Shown piece by piece: positions 46,773 through 56,701 of a stretch of 64,000 bases of DNA. The stretch covers positions 2,790,001-2,854,000 of the forward strand of contig NZ_CP013373.1 of NCBI RefSeq assembly GCF_001522585.2, in the 5' to 3' direction. Position 1 is the first letter of the stretch; each line of letters opens with the position of its first letter. Origin of the DNA: Burkholderia sp. NRF60-BP8 (lineage in GTDB: Bacteria; Pseudomonadota; Gammaproteobacteria; Burkholderiales; Burkholderiaceae). The notes beneath the pieces were generated by a model that was given only the letters and a program-made list of their open reading frames with translations, was not told where the DNA came from and made no database searches. The position numbers and the translations under genes were made by a program.

Positions 46773-47663
46773 TCAGGCGAGCGCCTGGCCCGTGATGCGC
46801 TCGAGCGCTTCCTGGTACTTCGCGGCCGTCTTCTCGACGACGTCGGCCGGCAGAGCCGGCGCCGGCGCCGTCTTGCCCCACGGCTGCGCCTCGAGCCAGT
46901 CGCGCACGAACTGCTTGTCGAACGACGGCGGGTTCGTGCCGACTTCGTACTGATCGGCGGGCCAGAAGCGCGACGAATCGGCGGTCAGCACTTCGTCCAT
47001 CAGGTACAGCTTGCCGTGGTTGTCGAGGCCGAATTCGAACTTCGTGTCGGCGATGATGATGCCGCGCGTCGCCGCGTAATCGGCCGCTTCCTTGTACAGG
47101 CGAATCGAGATGTCGCGGATCGTCGCGGCCAGCTCGGTGCCGATGCGGCGCTCGGTTTCCTCGAACGTGATGTTCTCGTCGTGCTCGCCCATCTCGGCCT
47201 TCGCGGCCGGCGTGAAGATCGGCTCGGGCAGCTTCTGCGCGTTCTGCAGGCCTTCCGGCAGCTGCACGCCGCACACGGCGCCCGACGCCTGGTATTCCTT
47301 CCAGCCGCTGCCGGCCAGGTAGCCGCGCACGACCGCTTCGATCATGATCGGCTCGAGACGCTTGACGACCACGCCGCGGCCCTTCACCTGCTCGACCTCG
47401 TCAGCCGCGACGACCGCTTCCGGCGCGTCGCCCGTCAGGTGATTCGGCACGATGTGCGCGAGCTTGTCGAACCAGAAGTTCGCCATCTGGTTCAGCACGC
47501 GGCCCTTGTTCGGAATCGGCTCGCCCATCACCACGTCGAAGGCCGACAGGCGATCGGTCGTGACGATCAGGAGCTTGTCGTTGCCGACCGCGTAGTTATC
47601 GCGAACCTTGCCGCGACCGAGGAGCGGCAGCGAGCGGAGCGTGGATTCGTAAAGGGTAGACAT
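46773..47663 (-). CDS. purC: Phosphoribosylaminoimidazole-succinocarboxamide synthase (SAICAR synthetase)
   Basis: A 296-residue enzyme that ligates aspartate to CAIR using ATP, the step after PurE. Motifs include [20 protein letters not shown] near residue 14, [29 protein letters not shown] near 96 and [20 protein letters not shown] near 213. The roughly 300-residue form is the longer proteobacterial type. It is first in purC-purE-purK-tsaC, following the fba terminator. Confidence 0.95.
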   Translation of the reverse strand: MSTLYESTLRSLPLLGRGKVRDNYAVGNDKLLIVTTDRLSAFDVVMGEPIPNKGRVLNQMANFWFDKLAHIVPNHLTGDAPEAVVAADEVEQVKGRGVVVKRLEPIMIEAVVRGYLAGSGWKEYQASGAVCGVQLPEGLQNAQKLPEPIFTPAAKAEMGEHDENITFEETERRIGTELAATIRDISIRLYKEAADYAATRGIIIADTKFEFGLDNHGKLYLMDEVLTADSSRFWPADQYEVGTNPPSFDKQFVRDWLEAQPWGKTAPAPALPADVVEKTAAKYQEALERITGQALA

Positions 47664-47691
47664 CGTCTTTTCGCAGATAAGGAGCCAAACA

Positions 47692-47733
47692 AAAAGGGAA
47701 ACGCCGTTCCCCGCGGCAGGCGGGAACGGCGGT
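47692..47733 (-). terminator. Terminator of fba
   Basis: Read on the minus strand, CGCCGTTCCCGC pairs with GCGGGGAACGGCG around a short G/C loop, then GTTTCCCTTTTTGTTT follows. It lies about 170 bases after fba and just before purC. Confidence 0.75.
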
Positions 47734-47896
47734 CTTGCAATGCGTCGGCGAACCGGCGGGCGCAGCGCCCGGACGGCTGCCGGCCGGCCCTCGTTCGGCC
47801 GGACGGAACGGCCGCCGGGGCCGGACCGGATCCGGCCGGCCTGGCGGCCCGCCCATGCCCGGCGGCAGAACCGGGCGGGGCAATCGTACTACAGTC

Positions 47897-48961
47897 TCAG
47901 CGCACGACCTGTGCGAGCGCGCCCGACTTGTACTGCTCGGCGATCTTGTCGAGCGACACCGGCTTGATCTTGCCGGCCTGGCCTTCGCAGCCGAACGCGA
48001 GGTAACGGTCGACGCAGACCTTCTTCGCGGCTTCGCGCGCGGGCTTCAGGTAGTCGCGCGGATCGAACTTGCCCGGATTCTCGAACAGGTAGCGGCGGAT
48101 CGCGCCGGTGATCGCGAGACGCAAGTCGGTGTCGATGTTGATCTTGCGCACGCCGTGCTTGATGCCTTCCTGGATTTCCTCGACCGGCACGCCGTAGGTT
48201 TCCTTCATGTCGCCGCCGAATTCGCGGATCTCGGCCAGCAGTTCCTGCGGCACCGACGACGAACCGTGCATCACGAGGTGCGTGTTCGGGATGCGCGCGT
48301 GGATTTCCTTGATGCGCTGGATCGACAGGATGTCGCCCGTCGGCTTCTTCGAGAACTTGTACGCGCCGTGCGACGTGCCGATCGCGATCGCGAGCGCATC
48401 GCACTGCGTGAGCTTCACGAAGTCGGCGGCTTGCTCCGGATCGGTCAGCAGCTGCTCGCGGGTCATCGTGCCTTCCGCGCCGTGGCCGTCTTCCTTGTCG
48501 CCCTTCATCGTCTCGAGCGAGCCCAGCACGCCGAGCTCGGCTTCGACCGTCACGCCGATCGAGTGCGCCATCTCGACGACCTTGCGCGACACGTCGACGT
48601 TGTACTCGTACGACGCGACCGTCTTGCCGTCGGCTTCGAGCGAACCGTCCATCATCACGCTGGTGAAGCCGCTGCGGATCGCGGCCGTGCAGACCGCCGG
48701 CGACTGGCCGTGATCCTGGTGCATCACGACCGGAATGTGCGGATACGATTCGACCGCCGCTTCGATCAGGTGGCGCAGGAACGGCTCGCCCGCATACTTA
48801 CGCGCGCCGGCCGATGCCTGCATGATCACGGGCGCGCCGACCTGATCCGCCGCCGCCATGATCGCCTGGACCTGCTCCAGGTTGTTCACGTTGAAGGCCG
48901 GCAGGCCGTAACCGTGCTCTGCCGCGTGGTCCAGCAATTGACGCATTGATACGAGAGGCAT
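47897..48961 (-). CDS. fba: Class II fructose-1,6-bisphosphate aldolase (Calvin-cycle subtype)
   Basis: A 354-residue zinc-dependent aldolase that interconverts fructose-1,6-bisphosphate with dihydroxyacetone phosphate and glyceraldehyde-3-phosphate. It begins [20 protein letters not shown], with zinc-site [11 protein letters not shown] near residue 78, [13 protein letters not shown] near 133, [14 protein letters not shown] near 228 and KINIDTDLR near 272. The 350-residue length and sequence type match the CbbA/Fba subtype used in both glycolysis and CO2 fixation. It has its own terminator and a candidate promoter upstream. Confidence 0.95.
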   Translation of the reverse strand: MPLVSMRQLLDHAAEHGYGLPAFNVNNLEQVQAIMAAADQVGAPVIMQASAGARKYAGEPFLRHLIEAAVESYPHIPVVMHQDHGQSPAVCTAAIRSGFTSVMMDGSLEADGKTVASYEYNVDVSRKVVEMAHSIGVTVEAELGVLGSLETMKGDKEDGHGAEGTMTREQLLTDPEQAADFVKLTQCDALAIAIGTSHGAYKFSKKPTGDILSIQRIKEIHARIPNTHLVMHGSSSVPQELLAEIREFGGDMKETYGVPVEEIQEGIKHGVRKINIDTDLRLAITGAIRRYLFENPGKFDPRDYLKPAREAAKKVCVDRYLAFGCEGQAGKIKPVSLDKIAEQYKSGALAQVVR

Positions 48962-49278
48962 TGTGGAACTCCTTGGAATGAAAACCGGTGCGCCCTGACG
49001 CCGGCGCGGCGCTCGCTCCCGGTCCAGACCGGGGCGGCACGGCGCGGCTGAGCGTCGAATAGCCGCATTTTATCGCGAAGCGCCTCCGATTCCGACCGCC
49101 CGGTAGCGCCCGCTCGCAATTTGTTACGTTCGCACGGCACAATCCGGCCAAAAAGGAGAAAAAAAGCCGCGCGGGGCTTCGGACCCCGCGCGGCTTTCGC
49201 GCAAAAAACGGTGCCGGATCGATTCCGACCGATCCGGGCCGCAGGCCGCGAGCCGGCTCGATGCGGCTCGGCCGACGC
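48962..49278. other. Gap between pyk and fba: terminator and candidate fba promoter
   Basis: The pyk terminator is at 49158-49197. A minus-strand TAAAAT (49072-49067) may be the -10 box of fba, giving a leader of about 100 bases; the -35 match is poor. No gene is visible in these 317 bases. Confidence 0.5.
49158..49197 (-). terminator. Terminator of pyk
   Basis: A 14-bp stem, AAAGCCGCGCGGGG (49163-49176) with CCCCGCGCGGCTTT (49184-49197), is closed by a TTCG-type loop. It is followed on the minus strand by a run of seven or more T residues and CTCCTTTTT. Confidence 0.92.
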
Positions 49279-50715
49279 TCAATAATGCTCGCCGACCCGC
49301 ACGATCTTCAGCGTGTTGGTGCCGCCCGCCTGCCCCATCGGCTCGCCGACGGTCAGCACGACCATGTCGCCGTGCTGCACGTAACCCTGCTTGACGACGA
49401 TCTCGAGCGCCGCCTGCAGCGCCGAATCGCGGTCGCTGTTGAAGTCGACGTGCAGCGGCGTCACGTTGCGGTACAGCGCCATCGTGCGCTCGCTGCCGAC
49501 GCGCGGCGTCAGCGCGAAGATCGGCACGTGCGTGTAGTGGCGCGACATCCACAGCGCGGTCGCGCCCGATTCGGTCAGCGCGACGATCGCCTTCGCGCCG
49601 AGGTGATACGCGGTGAACAGCGCGCCCATCGCGATCGACTGGTCGATCCGCGTGAACGTGCGGTCGAGGAAATCCTTGTCCAGCTCGACGTGCTCCGACT
49701 TTTCCGCCTCGACGCATACGGCCGCCATCGTCTCGATCGTGACGACCGGGTACTTGCCGGCGGCCGTCTCGGCCGACAGCATCACCGCGTCGGTGCCGTC
49801 GAGCACCGCGTTCGCGACGTCCGACACTTCCGCGCGGGTCGGCACCGGTGCGTAGATCATCGATTCCATCATCTGCGTCGCGGTGATCACGAGCTTGTTC
49901 GACTCGCGCGCCATCCGGATCATCCGCTTCTGCAACGCCGGCACGGCCGCGTTGCCCACTTCCACCGCGAGGTCGCCGCGCGCGACCATGATGCCGTCGG
50001 ATGCGTCGAGGATGCTCTGCAGCGCCGGAATCGCTTCCGCGCGCTCGATCTTCGCGATCATCTTCGGCTTGATGCCGTACGGCGCACCCGCGATGTTCGC
50101 GAGCTGGCGCGCCATTTCCATGTCGGTGGCGTTCTTCGGGAACGACACGGCCACCAGGTCCGCGCCGAGCGACATCGCGGTGCGGATGTCCTCCATGTCC
50201 TTCGCGGTCAGCGCCGGAGCCGACAGGCCGCCGCCCTGGCGGTTGATCCCCTTGTTGTTCGACAGCTCGCCGCCCACCTTGACGGTCGTGTGAATCTCGT
50301 CGCCGAGCACGCGCTCGACGGTCAGCACGATCAGCCCGTCGTTCAGCAGCAGCAGGTCGCCCGGCTTCAGATCGCGCGGCAGTTCCTTGTAGTCGAGGCC
50401 GACGCGCTCGTCGTTGCCGAGTTCGCAGCCCGCATCGAGGATGAACGGCTGCCCCGGCACGAGCGTGGTCTTGCCGTTCTCGAACTTGCCGACGCGGATC
50501 TTCGGGCCCTGGAGGTCGGCCATGATCGCGATCTCGCGGCCGACCTTGCGGGCGGCCTCGCGCACCATTTCGGCGCGCTGGCGGTGATCGTCGGCCGTGC
50601 CGTGCGAAAAATTGAGCCGCACGACGTCGAGGCCCGCCTGCATCATCTGCAGCAGAGTCTCCGGCGAACTGGAGGCCGGGCCGATCGTGGCGACTATCTT
50701 GGTGGCGCGCTGCAT
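49279..50715 (-). CDS. pyk: Pyruvate kinase
   Basis: A 478-residue glycolytic enzyme making pyruvate and ATP from phosphoenolpyruvate. Typical parts are RATKIVATIGPASSS at the N-terminus, RLNFSHGTADDH near residue 33, MADLQGPKIRVG near 69, the active-site KIERAEAIPAL and DGIMVARGDLAVE near 230-255, and TATQMMESMI near 275. ATG 50715 follows GAGGAG with good spacing; the in-frame ATG four codons upstream overlaps that site. Pgk is encoded 284 bases upstream on the same strand. Confidence 0.95.
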   Translation of the reverse strand: MQRATKIVATIGPASSSPETLLQMMQAGLDVVRLNFSHGTADDHRQRAEMVREAARKVGREIAIMADLQGPKIRVGKFENGKTTLVPGQPFILDAGCELGNDERVGLDYKELPRDLKPGDLLLLNDGLIVLTVERVLGDEIHTTVKVGGELSNNKGINRQGGGLSAPALTAKDMEDIRTAMSLGADLVAVSFPKNATDMEMARQLANIAGAPYGIKPKMIAKIERAEAIPALQSILDASDGIMVARGDLAVEVGNAAVPALQKRMIRMARESNKLVITATQMMESMIYAPVPTRAEVSDVANAVLDGTDAVMLSAETAAGKYPVVTIETMAAVCVEAEKSEHVELDKDFLDRTFTRIDQSIAMGALFTAYHLGAKAIVALTESGATALWMSRHYTHVPIFALTPRVGSERTMALYRNVTPLHVDFNSDRDSALQAALEIVVKQGYVQHGDMVVLTVGEPMGQAGGTNTLKIVRVGEHY

Positions 50716-50999
50716 GAAACTCCTCATCTGGATCAAGGTGGATGCGCTGGGTGAAACGCTGCGAGAGCCGGAAGCGGCAGGCCCAGCGGCGGCCGCTCCG
50801 GGGAGCGTGCCGGTGCTTGCGCCCGGCATCGCTTTGTTCTGAATCTCGTGGTGCTGCACGGCCGCGTCGCCGGCGGCCGCCGGTGCGCGCGGGGCGGTGT
50901 TCGCCCGCGCGGGCGCGCGTTTGCGCTTGCCCGCGCCGGCCGGCTGCTCCGCTTTCGCGGAGCGCGCGGCCTTCGTCGCCCCTGCGCGCGTCGCCACGC
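50716..50999. other. pgk-pyk gap with an open, Ala/Arg/Lys-rich frame
   Basis: No recognised gene. On the minus strand the pyk frame is open throughout, coding for a low-complexity Ala/Lys/Arg/Pro peptide (for example KRKRAPARANTAPRAPA), but it has no start with a ribosome site. A promoter for pyk could lie here, though no clear -35/-10 pair was seen. Confidence 0.5.
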
Positions 51000-52196
51000 T
51001 CAGGCCGCCCGCGTTTCGAGCACTTCCACTGCCGGCAGCTTCTTCCCCTCGAGGAACTCGAGGAAGGCGCCGCCGCCCGTCGAGATGTAGCTGACCTGGT
51101 CGTGGATGCCGTACTTCGCGATGGCCGCGAGCGTGTCGCCGCCGCCCGCGATCGAGAACGCGGACGATTTGGCGATCGCTTCGGCGAGCGTCTTCGTGCC
51201 GTTGCCGAACTGATCGAACTCGAACACGCCGACCGGGCCGTTCCAGACGATCGTGCCGGCCTTCTCGAGCTGGCTGGCGAGCGCCTTGGCCGTATCGGGG
51301 CCGATGTCGAGGATCATGTCGTCCGCTTCGATGTCGGCGACCTGCTTCACCGTGGCCGCGGCCGTCGGCGAGAATTCCTTCGCGGTGACGACGTCGGTGG
51401 GGATCGGCACCGACGCGCCGCGCTCGCGCGCTTCGTCGATGATCGCCTTCGCCTCGGCGACGAGATCGGCTTCCGCGAGCGACTTGCCGATCGACAGGCC
51501 GGCCGCGAGCATGAACGTGTTCGCGATGCCGCCGCCGACGATCAACTGGTCGACCTTGCCGGCCAGCGACTTCAGGATGGTCAGCTTGGTCGACACCTTG
51601 GAACCGGCGACGATCGCGACCAGCGGGCGCGCCGGGTTGCCGAGCGCCTTGCCGAGCGCGTCGAGTTCGGCCGCCAGCAGCGGGCCCGCGCACGCGACGG
51701 GCGCGTACTTCGCGATCCCGTGCGTGGTCGCTTCCGCGCGGTGCGCGGTGCCGAACGCGTCGTTCACGTACACGTCGCAGAGCTTCGCCATCTTCTGCGC
51801 GAGCTCGTCCGAATTCTTCTTCTCGCCCTTGTTCACGCGGCAGTTCTCGAGCAGCACGACCTGGCCCGGCGCGACGTTCACGCCGTTCTCGACCCAGTTC
51901 GACACGAGCGGCACGTCGCGGCCGAGCAGTTCGCCCAGACGCTTCGCGACCGGCGCGAGCGAGTCTTCCGGCTTGAATTCGCCTTCGGTCGGACGGCCGA
52001 GGTGCGACGTGACCATCACGGCCGCGCCGGCGTCGAGCGCGGCCCGGATGGCCGGCACGGACGCGCGCACGCGCGTGTCCTCGGTGATGTTGCCGTGATC
52101 GTCCTGCGGGACGTTCAGGTCGGCACGGATGAACACCCGCTTGCCGGCGAGCTGGCCGGCGGCGATCAGGTCGGTGAGACGCTTGACTTGGCTCAT
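51000..52196 (-). CDS. pgk: Phosphoglycerate kinase
   Basis: A 398-residue monomeric glycolytic kinase transferring phosphate from 1,3-bisphosphoglycerate to ADP. Visible signatures are [20 protein letters not shown] near residue 19, [12 protein letters not shown] near 57, the central hinge [14 protein letters not shown] near 197 and C-terminal [16 protein letters not shown] near 360. ATG 52196 gives the family-standard [10 protein letters not shown] start, though its Shine-Dalgarno is weak. A minus-strand TAGAAT (52336-52331) may be its -10 box. Confidence 0.95.
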   Translation of the reverse strand: MSQVKRLTDLIAAGQLAGKRVFIRADLNVPQDDHGNITEDTRVRASVPAIRAALDAGAAVMVTSHLGRPTEGEFKPEDSLAPVAKRLGELLGRDVPLVSNWVENGVNVAPGQVVLLENCRVNKGEKKNSDELAQKMAKLCDVYVNDAFGTAHRAEATTHGIAKYAPVACAGPLLAAELDALGKALGNPARPLVAIVAGSKVSTKLTILKSLAGKVDQLIVGGGIANTFMLAAGLSIGKSLAEADLVAEAKAIIDEARERGASVPIPTDVVTAKEFSPTAAATVKQVADIEADDMILDIGPDTAKALASQLEKAGTIVWNGPVGVFEFDQFGNGTKTLAEAIAKSSAFSIAGGGDTLAAIAKYGIHDQVSYISTGGGAFLEFLEGKKLPAVEVLETRAA

Positions 52197-52476
52197 GTTG
52201 AACAGATTGAAGTAGTGGATGGGGAAAGGGGGTTCACGCTGGACGTGCGCGGGCTGCCGCGAAAGGGCGCCGGATGCGGCCGTGGCTGGCGGTTCGCATG
52301 ACGCGCACGGGTAAAAAATCTCGAACGGGCATTCTAGCCGATCCATCCGGCAGACTGACCCGTGCGGCGGCGAATTCCGCCTATTTGGGATCGCGTGCGG
52401 CCGTCGACACGATGCTGCATCGCAGCAACGCACGACCCCGCCCAGCCGGCACGCGGCCGGCCCGCGCGGCGCATCG

Positions 52477-52800
52477 TCAGAAGATCAGGCGCAGCGCGGT
52501 GAACACGAGCATGCCGACGACGATCGTGCCGAGCATGCTGCGCCGCCACAAAAACCAGCCGAGGCCGGCGAGCGCCGCGTAGAGCGGATGATTGGACAGC
52601 CCGAACGACAGCCCCGCCGGCGTTTCGAGCACGTCGGGCAGCACGACGGCGACCAGCGCGGCGGCCGGCGCGTAGCGCAGCGCGCGCTGCGCGCGTTCGG
52701 GCAGCACGGTGCGCTCGCCGCCGATCAGGAACAGCGCGCGCGTGACGGCCGTGACGATCGTCATTCCGACGATGACGATCCAGATCTCGGTCGCGCTCAT
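52477..52800 (-). CDS. azlD: Branched-chain amino acid exporter small subunit (AzlD)
   Basis: A 107-residue inner-membrane protein with three to four hydrophobic segments and the AzlD pattern [20 protein letters not shown] near residue 17 and [17 protein letters not shown] near 43. It pairs with AzlC to export branched-chain amino acids or analogues. Its ATG overlaps the azlC stop in an ATGA at 52797-52800. Confidence 0.9.
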   Translation of the reverse strand: MSATEIWIVIVGMTIVTAVTRALFLIGGERTVLPERAQRALRYAPAAALVAVVLPDVLETPAGLSFGLSNHPLYAALAGLGWFLWRRSMLGTIVVGMLVFTALRLIF

Positions 52801-53552
52801 TCAATGTCCTTTTCGTGCACGGTTTCGGTACGGATGCGCCGCCAGTCGGCGCGCTCGACGAAGAAATCGGCCGCGCAGCCGGCCGCGAGCGCGGCGAACA
52901 CCGCCAGCGGCAGCGCGAGCCGGTACGGCAGGTCGAACGCGATCAGCGACACGATCCCGGCGACCGCGACGGCCGCGAGCGTCGAACGGTTCGCGACCGC
53001 CGACACCATGATCGGGATCAGCGCGAGCGTGCCGGCCAGCTCCAGCCCCCAGCTCGCGGGAAAGATGCTCGCGAGCAGGATGCCGGCGAGCGACGACACC
53101 TGCCACGACGCCCAGCTCGCGAGCGCCATCCCCCAGAAATACGCCTCCTTGCCCGGCACGCGGCCGTACGCGAAGCCCTGTTTCTGGAACAGCAGGTAGA
53201 TCACGTCGCCGTTGAAATAGCCGATCGCGACGCGCCGCCACAGCGGCAGGTAGGAAAAATGGGGCGCCAGCCCGGCGCTGAAGATCACGAAGCGCAGGTT
53301 GACCATCGCGGCCGTAAGCAGCACGGTCCAGATCGGCAGCTTCGCCGCGAGGAGCGGCAGCACTGCGAGCTGCGACGAGCCCGCGTAGACGAACAGCGAC
53401 ATCGCGCTCGCCTGCCCGAGCGTCATCACGGACTTGCTCATCGCGATGCCGGTGACGAGCCCCCAGGACAGGATCGCCATCAGTGTCGGGGAATAGTCGC
53501 GCGCGCCCTGGATCAGCGCGAAGCGGTCGGTGGCGGACAATCGAGCGAGCAT
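52797..53552 (-). CDS. azlC: Branched-chain amino acid exporter large subunit (AzlC)
   Basis: A 251-residue membrane protein with about seven hydrophobic segments and the AzlC hallmark SLFVYAGSSQLAVLPLLAA near residue 50, followed by NLRFVIFSAGLAPHF near 83. With AzlD it forms a two-part exporter in the LIV-E family. The ATG at 53552 gives the usual N-terminus, ahead of GARDYSPTL. It is divergent from ilvE, the branched-chain aminotransferase, a sensible functional neighbour. Confidence 0.92.
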   Translation of the reverse strand: MLARLSATDRFALIQGARDYSPTLMAILSWGLVTGIAMSKSVMTLGQASAMSLFVYAGSSQLAVLPLLAAKLPIWTVLLTAAMVNLRFVIFSAGLAPHFSYLPLWRRVAIGYFNGDVIYLLFQKQGFAYGRVPGKEAYFWGMALASWASWQVSSLAGILLASIFPASWGLELAGTLALIPIMVSAVANRSTLAAVAVAGIVSLIAFDLPYRLALPLAVFAALAAGCAADFFVERADWRRIRTETVHEKDIE

Positions 53553-53685
53553 GGGAAAGGCGGGCCGCAGCGGGCGGTTCGTCCGGGCGCCGGCGTCTCC
53601 CGCCGGCAAGGCCCGTCGTTATTGGAATCGGTACCGGCCGATTATAGCCCCGACCCTGTGCCGACCGACCGGATCGCCGCCAAAT

Positions 53686-53703
53686 GACGCTAAAATAAGC
53701 GTC
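53686..53703. promoter_or_regulatory. Inverted repeat with embedded -10-like box upstream of ilvE
   Basis: GACGCT-AAAATA-AGCGTC is a perfect 6+6 inverted repeat, and TAAAAT (53691-53696) inside it could be the ilvE -10 box. The -35 region is weak. It is 58 bases before ilvE and in the gap shared with azlC. Confidence 0.4.
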
Positions 53704-53760
53704 TTTCCGGCTCAACGCTGCATACAACCCGCAGCACCCCACCGCTTCCAGGAGAATCCT

Positions 53761-54684
53761 ATGTCAATGGCCGACCGCGACGGCAAGATCTGGATGGACG
53801 GCAAGCTGATCGACTGGCGCGACGCCAAGATCCACGTCCTGACCCACACGCTGCACTACGGCATGGGCGTCTTCGAGGGCGTACGCGCGTACAAGGCGGC
53901 CGACGGCAGCACCGCGATCTTCCGCCTGCGCGAGCACACCAAGCGTCTGCTGAATTCGGCGAAGATCTTCCAGATGGACGTGCCGTTCGACCGCGAAACG
54001 CTCGAAGCCGCGCAACTCGCGGTCGTGCGCGAGAACAAGCTCGAGTCGTGCTACCTGCGCCCGATCATCTGGGTCGGCTCGGAAAAGCTCGGCGTGGCCG
54101 CGAAGGGCAACACGATCCACGTCGCGATCGCCGCGTGGCCGTGGGGCGCGTACCTCGGCGAAGAAGGCCTCGCGAAGGGCATCCGCGTGAAGACGTCGTC
54201 GTTCACGCGCCACCACGTGAACGTGTCGATGGTGCGCGCGAAGGCGTCGGGCTGGTACGTGAACTCGATTCTCGCGAACCAGGAAGCGACGGCCGACGGC
54301 TACGACGAAGCGCTGCTGCTCGACGTCGACGGCTACGTGTCCGAAGGCTCGGGCGAGAACTTCTTCCTCGTGAACAACGGCAAGCTGTACACGCCCGACC
54401 TGTCGTCGTGCCTCGACGGCATCACGCGCGACACGGTCATCACGCTCGCGAAGGACGCCGGCATCGACGTGATCGAGAAGCGCATCACGCGCGACGAGGT
54501 CTACACGGCCGACGAAGCGTTCTTCACCGGCACGGCCGCCGAAGTCACGCCGATCCGCGAGCTCGACAACCGCACGATCGGCAGCGGCGCGCGCGGCCCC
54601 GTCACGGAAAAGCTCCAGTCGGCGTTTTTCGATATCGTGTCGGGCAAGAACGCGAAGTACGCGCACTGGCTGACGAAGGTCTGA
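53761..54684 (+). CDS. ilvE: Branched-chain amino acid aminotransferase
   Basis: A 307-residue fold-type IV PLP enzyme that makes leucine, isoleucine and valine from their 2-keto acids using glutamate. Typical segments are THTLHYGMGVFEGVRAY near residue 29, LRPIIWVGSEKLGV near 98 and the PLP-lysine region VSMVRAKASGWYVNS near 157. Further segments are DGYVSEGSGENFFLV near 191 and TGTAAEVTPI near 257. The start follows CCAGGAGAATCCT. Two conserved genes (zinc finger, waaF) follow on the same strand. Confidence 0.95.
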   Translation: MSMADRDGKIWMDGKLIDWRDAKIHVLTHTLHYGMGVFEGVRAYKAADGSTAIFRLREHTKRLLNSAKIFQMDVPFDRETLEAAQLAVVRENKLESCYLRPIIWVGSEKLGVAAKGNTIHVAIAAWPWGAYLGEEGLAKGIRVKTSSFTRHHVNVSMVRAKASGWYVNSILANQEATADGYDEALLLDVDGYVSEGSGENFFLVNNGKLYTPDLSSCLDGITRDTVITLAKDAGIDVIEKRITRDEVYTADEAFFTGTAAEVTPIRELDNRTIGSGARGPVTEKLQSAFFDIVSGKNAKYAHWLTKV

Positions 54685-54734
54685 GCGCGCTGCGCGACCG
54701 ACCGCCCCACACAAGAGTGATAAGAGAAAGTCTC

Positions 54735-54929
54735 ATGAGTGAAATCAAGGAAATGCCGCTGGTCGAGCTGACGGCCAAGGATCTTCCCGCCTACTGCCCG
54801 AACCCGGCCATGACGCGCTGGAATGCGCACCCGCGCGTGTTCATCGACGTGTCGCACGGCGAGGCGCGCTGCCCGTACTGCGGCACGCGCTACAAGCTGC
54901 GCGACGGCGAGGTCGTCAAGGGCCACTGA
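54735..54929 (+). CDS. Small zinc-finger (zf-CHCC) protein
   Basis: A 64-residue protein ending in a CHCC-type zinc finger: Cys in AYCPNP (residue about 21), His in WNAHPRVF (about 32), and the pair RCPYCG (about 47-50). Related domains occur in a mitochondrial complex I subunit and in small bacterial proteins of unclear role. It lies 50 bases after ilvE with no terminator between, and waaF follows; this trio recurs in Burkholderiales as far as I recall. Confidence 0.87.
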   Translation: MSEIKEMPLVELTAKDLPAYCPNPAMTRWNAHPRVFIDVSHGEARCPYCGTRYKLRDGEVVKGH

Positions 54930-55068
54930 GCCCCGCCGGCCGGGCCCGAGGGCCTTCGATCCGCAAGGCGGCGCAGCCGGAGGTCCGGCGCGCCGCCCTT
55001 CCCCATTCTGGCAACCCGAACGCGGCGCCCGTGCGCCGTGCTTCATTACGACATCGGAAGTCGACCTG

Positions 55069-56106
55069 ATGCGTCGAGCGCTGGTTATCGCACCGAACTG
55101 GATCGGTGACGCATTGATGGCGCAGCCGCTTTTTGCGCTGCTGAGAAAGCTCCATCCCCGCATCGCGATCGATGCCGTCGCACCCTCGTGGGTCGCGCCC
55201 GTGCTCGAGCGGATGCCCGAGATCCACGATGTCTACGCGACCGATCTCGCGCACGGCAAGCTGCAGCTGCTGCGCCGCTGGCAGCTCGCGAGCGACCTGC
55301 GCGACGTCGGCTACGACGCGGCGTACGTGCTGCCGAATTCGCTGAAGTCCGCGGTGATCCCGTGGCTCGCGAACATCCCGCTGCGGATCGGCTATACGGG
55401 CGAGCATCGCTACGGGCTGCTGAACGTGCGGCACGCGAATCCAGCCAAGTCGGGCGAGCGGCCGCCGATGACGACCCACTACGCGGCGCTCGCCTACGCA
55501 CCGGGGGCGAAGCTGCCCGAGTCGATGAAGACGCTGCCCGCGCCGCGCCTGGACGCCGACCTGAACGAGACGGCGCGCGTGTCCGCACGCTTCAATCTCG
55601 ATACGCGCAAGCCGCTCGTCGTGTTCTGCCCCGGCGCCGAGTACGGTCCGGCCAAGCGCTGGCCGCCCGAGCATTTCGCGTCGCTCGCGACCATCGTCCA
55701 CCAGTCGTTCCCGTATACGCAGATCGTCGCGCTCGGCTCGCAGAAGGATGCCGCGGCCGCGCAGGCGATCGCCGACCACGCGCCGAACGTGCGCAACCTG
55801 TGCGGGCAGACGTCGCTGTCCGAGGCGTGCGCGCTGATCGCGCGCGCGAACGCCGTCGTCACCAACGATTCGGGGCTGATGCACGTCGCCGCCGCGCTGC
55901 GCCGGCCGCTCGTCGCGTTGTACGGATCGACCGATCCGCGCCACACCCCTCCGCTGTCGGACCTGGCGAAGGTACAATGGCTGCATCTCGAATGCAGTCC
56001 CTGCTTCGAACGCGAGTGCCCGCTCGGCCACCTCCAGTGCCTGCGCGAACTCGGTCCCGAGCAGGTATTCGGCGATTTGCGCGGCATGCTCGTCGGGCAG
56101 CGCTGA
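55069..56106 (+). CDS. waaF: Lipopolysaccharide heptosyltransferase II
   Basis: A 345-residue GT9 family enzyme that adds the second L-glycero-D-manno-heptose to the lipopolysaccharide inner core at the cytoplasmic face. It starts RRALVIAPNWIGDALMAQPL (family WxGD motif). Later come VVFCPGAEYGPAKRWPPEHF near residue 182 and TNDSGLMHVAAALRRPLVAL near 263, the sugar-nucleotide site. Length is normal. The ATG at 55069 matches the conserved N-terminus; upstream in-frame ATGs do not. Confidence 0.94.
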   Translation: MRRALVIAPNWIGDALMAQPLFALLRKLHPRIAIDAVAPSWVAPVLERMPEIHDVYATDLAHGKLQLLRRWQLASDLRDVGYDAAYVLPNSLKSAVIPWLANIPLRIGYTGEHRYGLLNVRHANPAKSGERPPMTTHYAALAYAPGAKLPESMKTLPAPRLDADLNETARVSARFNLDTRKPLVVFCPGAEYGPAKRWPPEHFASLATIVHQSFPYTQIVALGSQKDAAAAQAIADHAPNVRNLCGQTSLSEACALIARANAVVTNDSGLMHVAAALRRPLVALYGSTDPRHTPPLSDLAKVQWLHLECSPCFERECPLGHLQCLRELGPEQVFGDLRGMLVGQR

Positions 56107-56221
56107 CCCTGACCGGCGGCGTCGCACGGCGCGCCGGGCAATCCGATTCACCGGTGCGCGGCGGCTCGATCCGGGCCGCCATGCTGAATACGGCGCGCGA
56201 TGCGCGCGAGAGACAACCCCG

Positions 56222-56668
56222 ATGCCACGTTTTGCCCGCCTTTTCGAAGCCGCTGCCGATACGCTGAACGCCTACTACCAGGCCGTCGCGGATGCCAATC
56301 TCGACGCGCTGCTGGCGTTGTGGATCGACGAGGATTTCGCCAGCTGCGTATGGGCGGACGGCGAGCATCTGCACGGCCTCGACCAGATCCGCGGCGGGCT
56401 CGCCAACCGGCTCGCGACGCGCCCGGTCACGATCGAGCCGCTCGACATCCGCGTGTACGACAGCCTCGGCACGGTCGTCTACACGATCGCCGAAGCGCAT
56501 CAGCAGGCCGACCTGACGGCCGAACCCGACATGGTTTTCGCGACGTACGTGATGATTCACGAACGCGGCGAGTGGCGTATCGCGCACATCCACGCGAGCC
56601 CGATTCCTGAACAAGCGGCCGGACAATTCGCCGCGAAGATCCGTCACGGGCAGGGTCCGCTGCACTGA
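56222..56668 (+). CDS. NTF2/SnoaL-like protein of unknown function
   Basis: A 148-residue protein with the cone-shaped NTF2-like fold pattern: an N-terminal helix pair (FEAAADTLNAYYQAVADANL), WIDEDFASCVWADGEHLHG, and C-terminal strands ending MIHERGEWRIAHIHASPIP. The WRIAHIH tail is common in SnoaL_3 proteins. The fold serves as enzyme, binding protein or scaffold, so activity cannot be stated. It lies 33 bases before the YheT-like hydrolase gene and 115 after waaF. Confidence 0.82.
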   Translation: MPRFARLFEAAADTLNAYYQAVADANLDALLALWIDEDFASCVWADGEHLHGLDQIRGGLANRLATRPVTIEPLDIRVYDSLGTVVYTIAEAHQQADLTAEPDMVFATYVMIHERGEWRIAHIHASPIPEQAAGQFAAKIRHGQGPLH

Positions 56669-56701
56669 CGAAGAACGAAGCAACGCATTAGCGGGGCGAT
56701 C

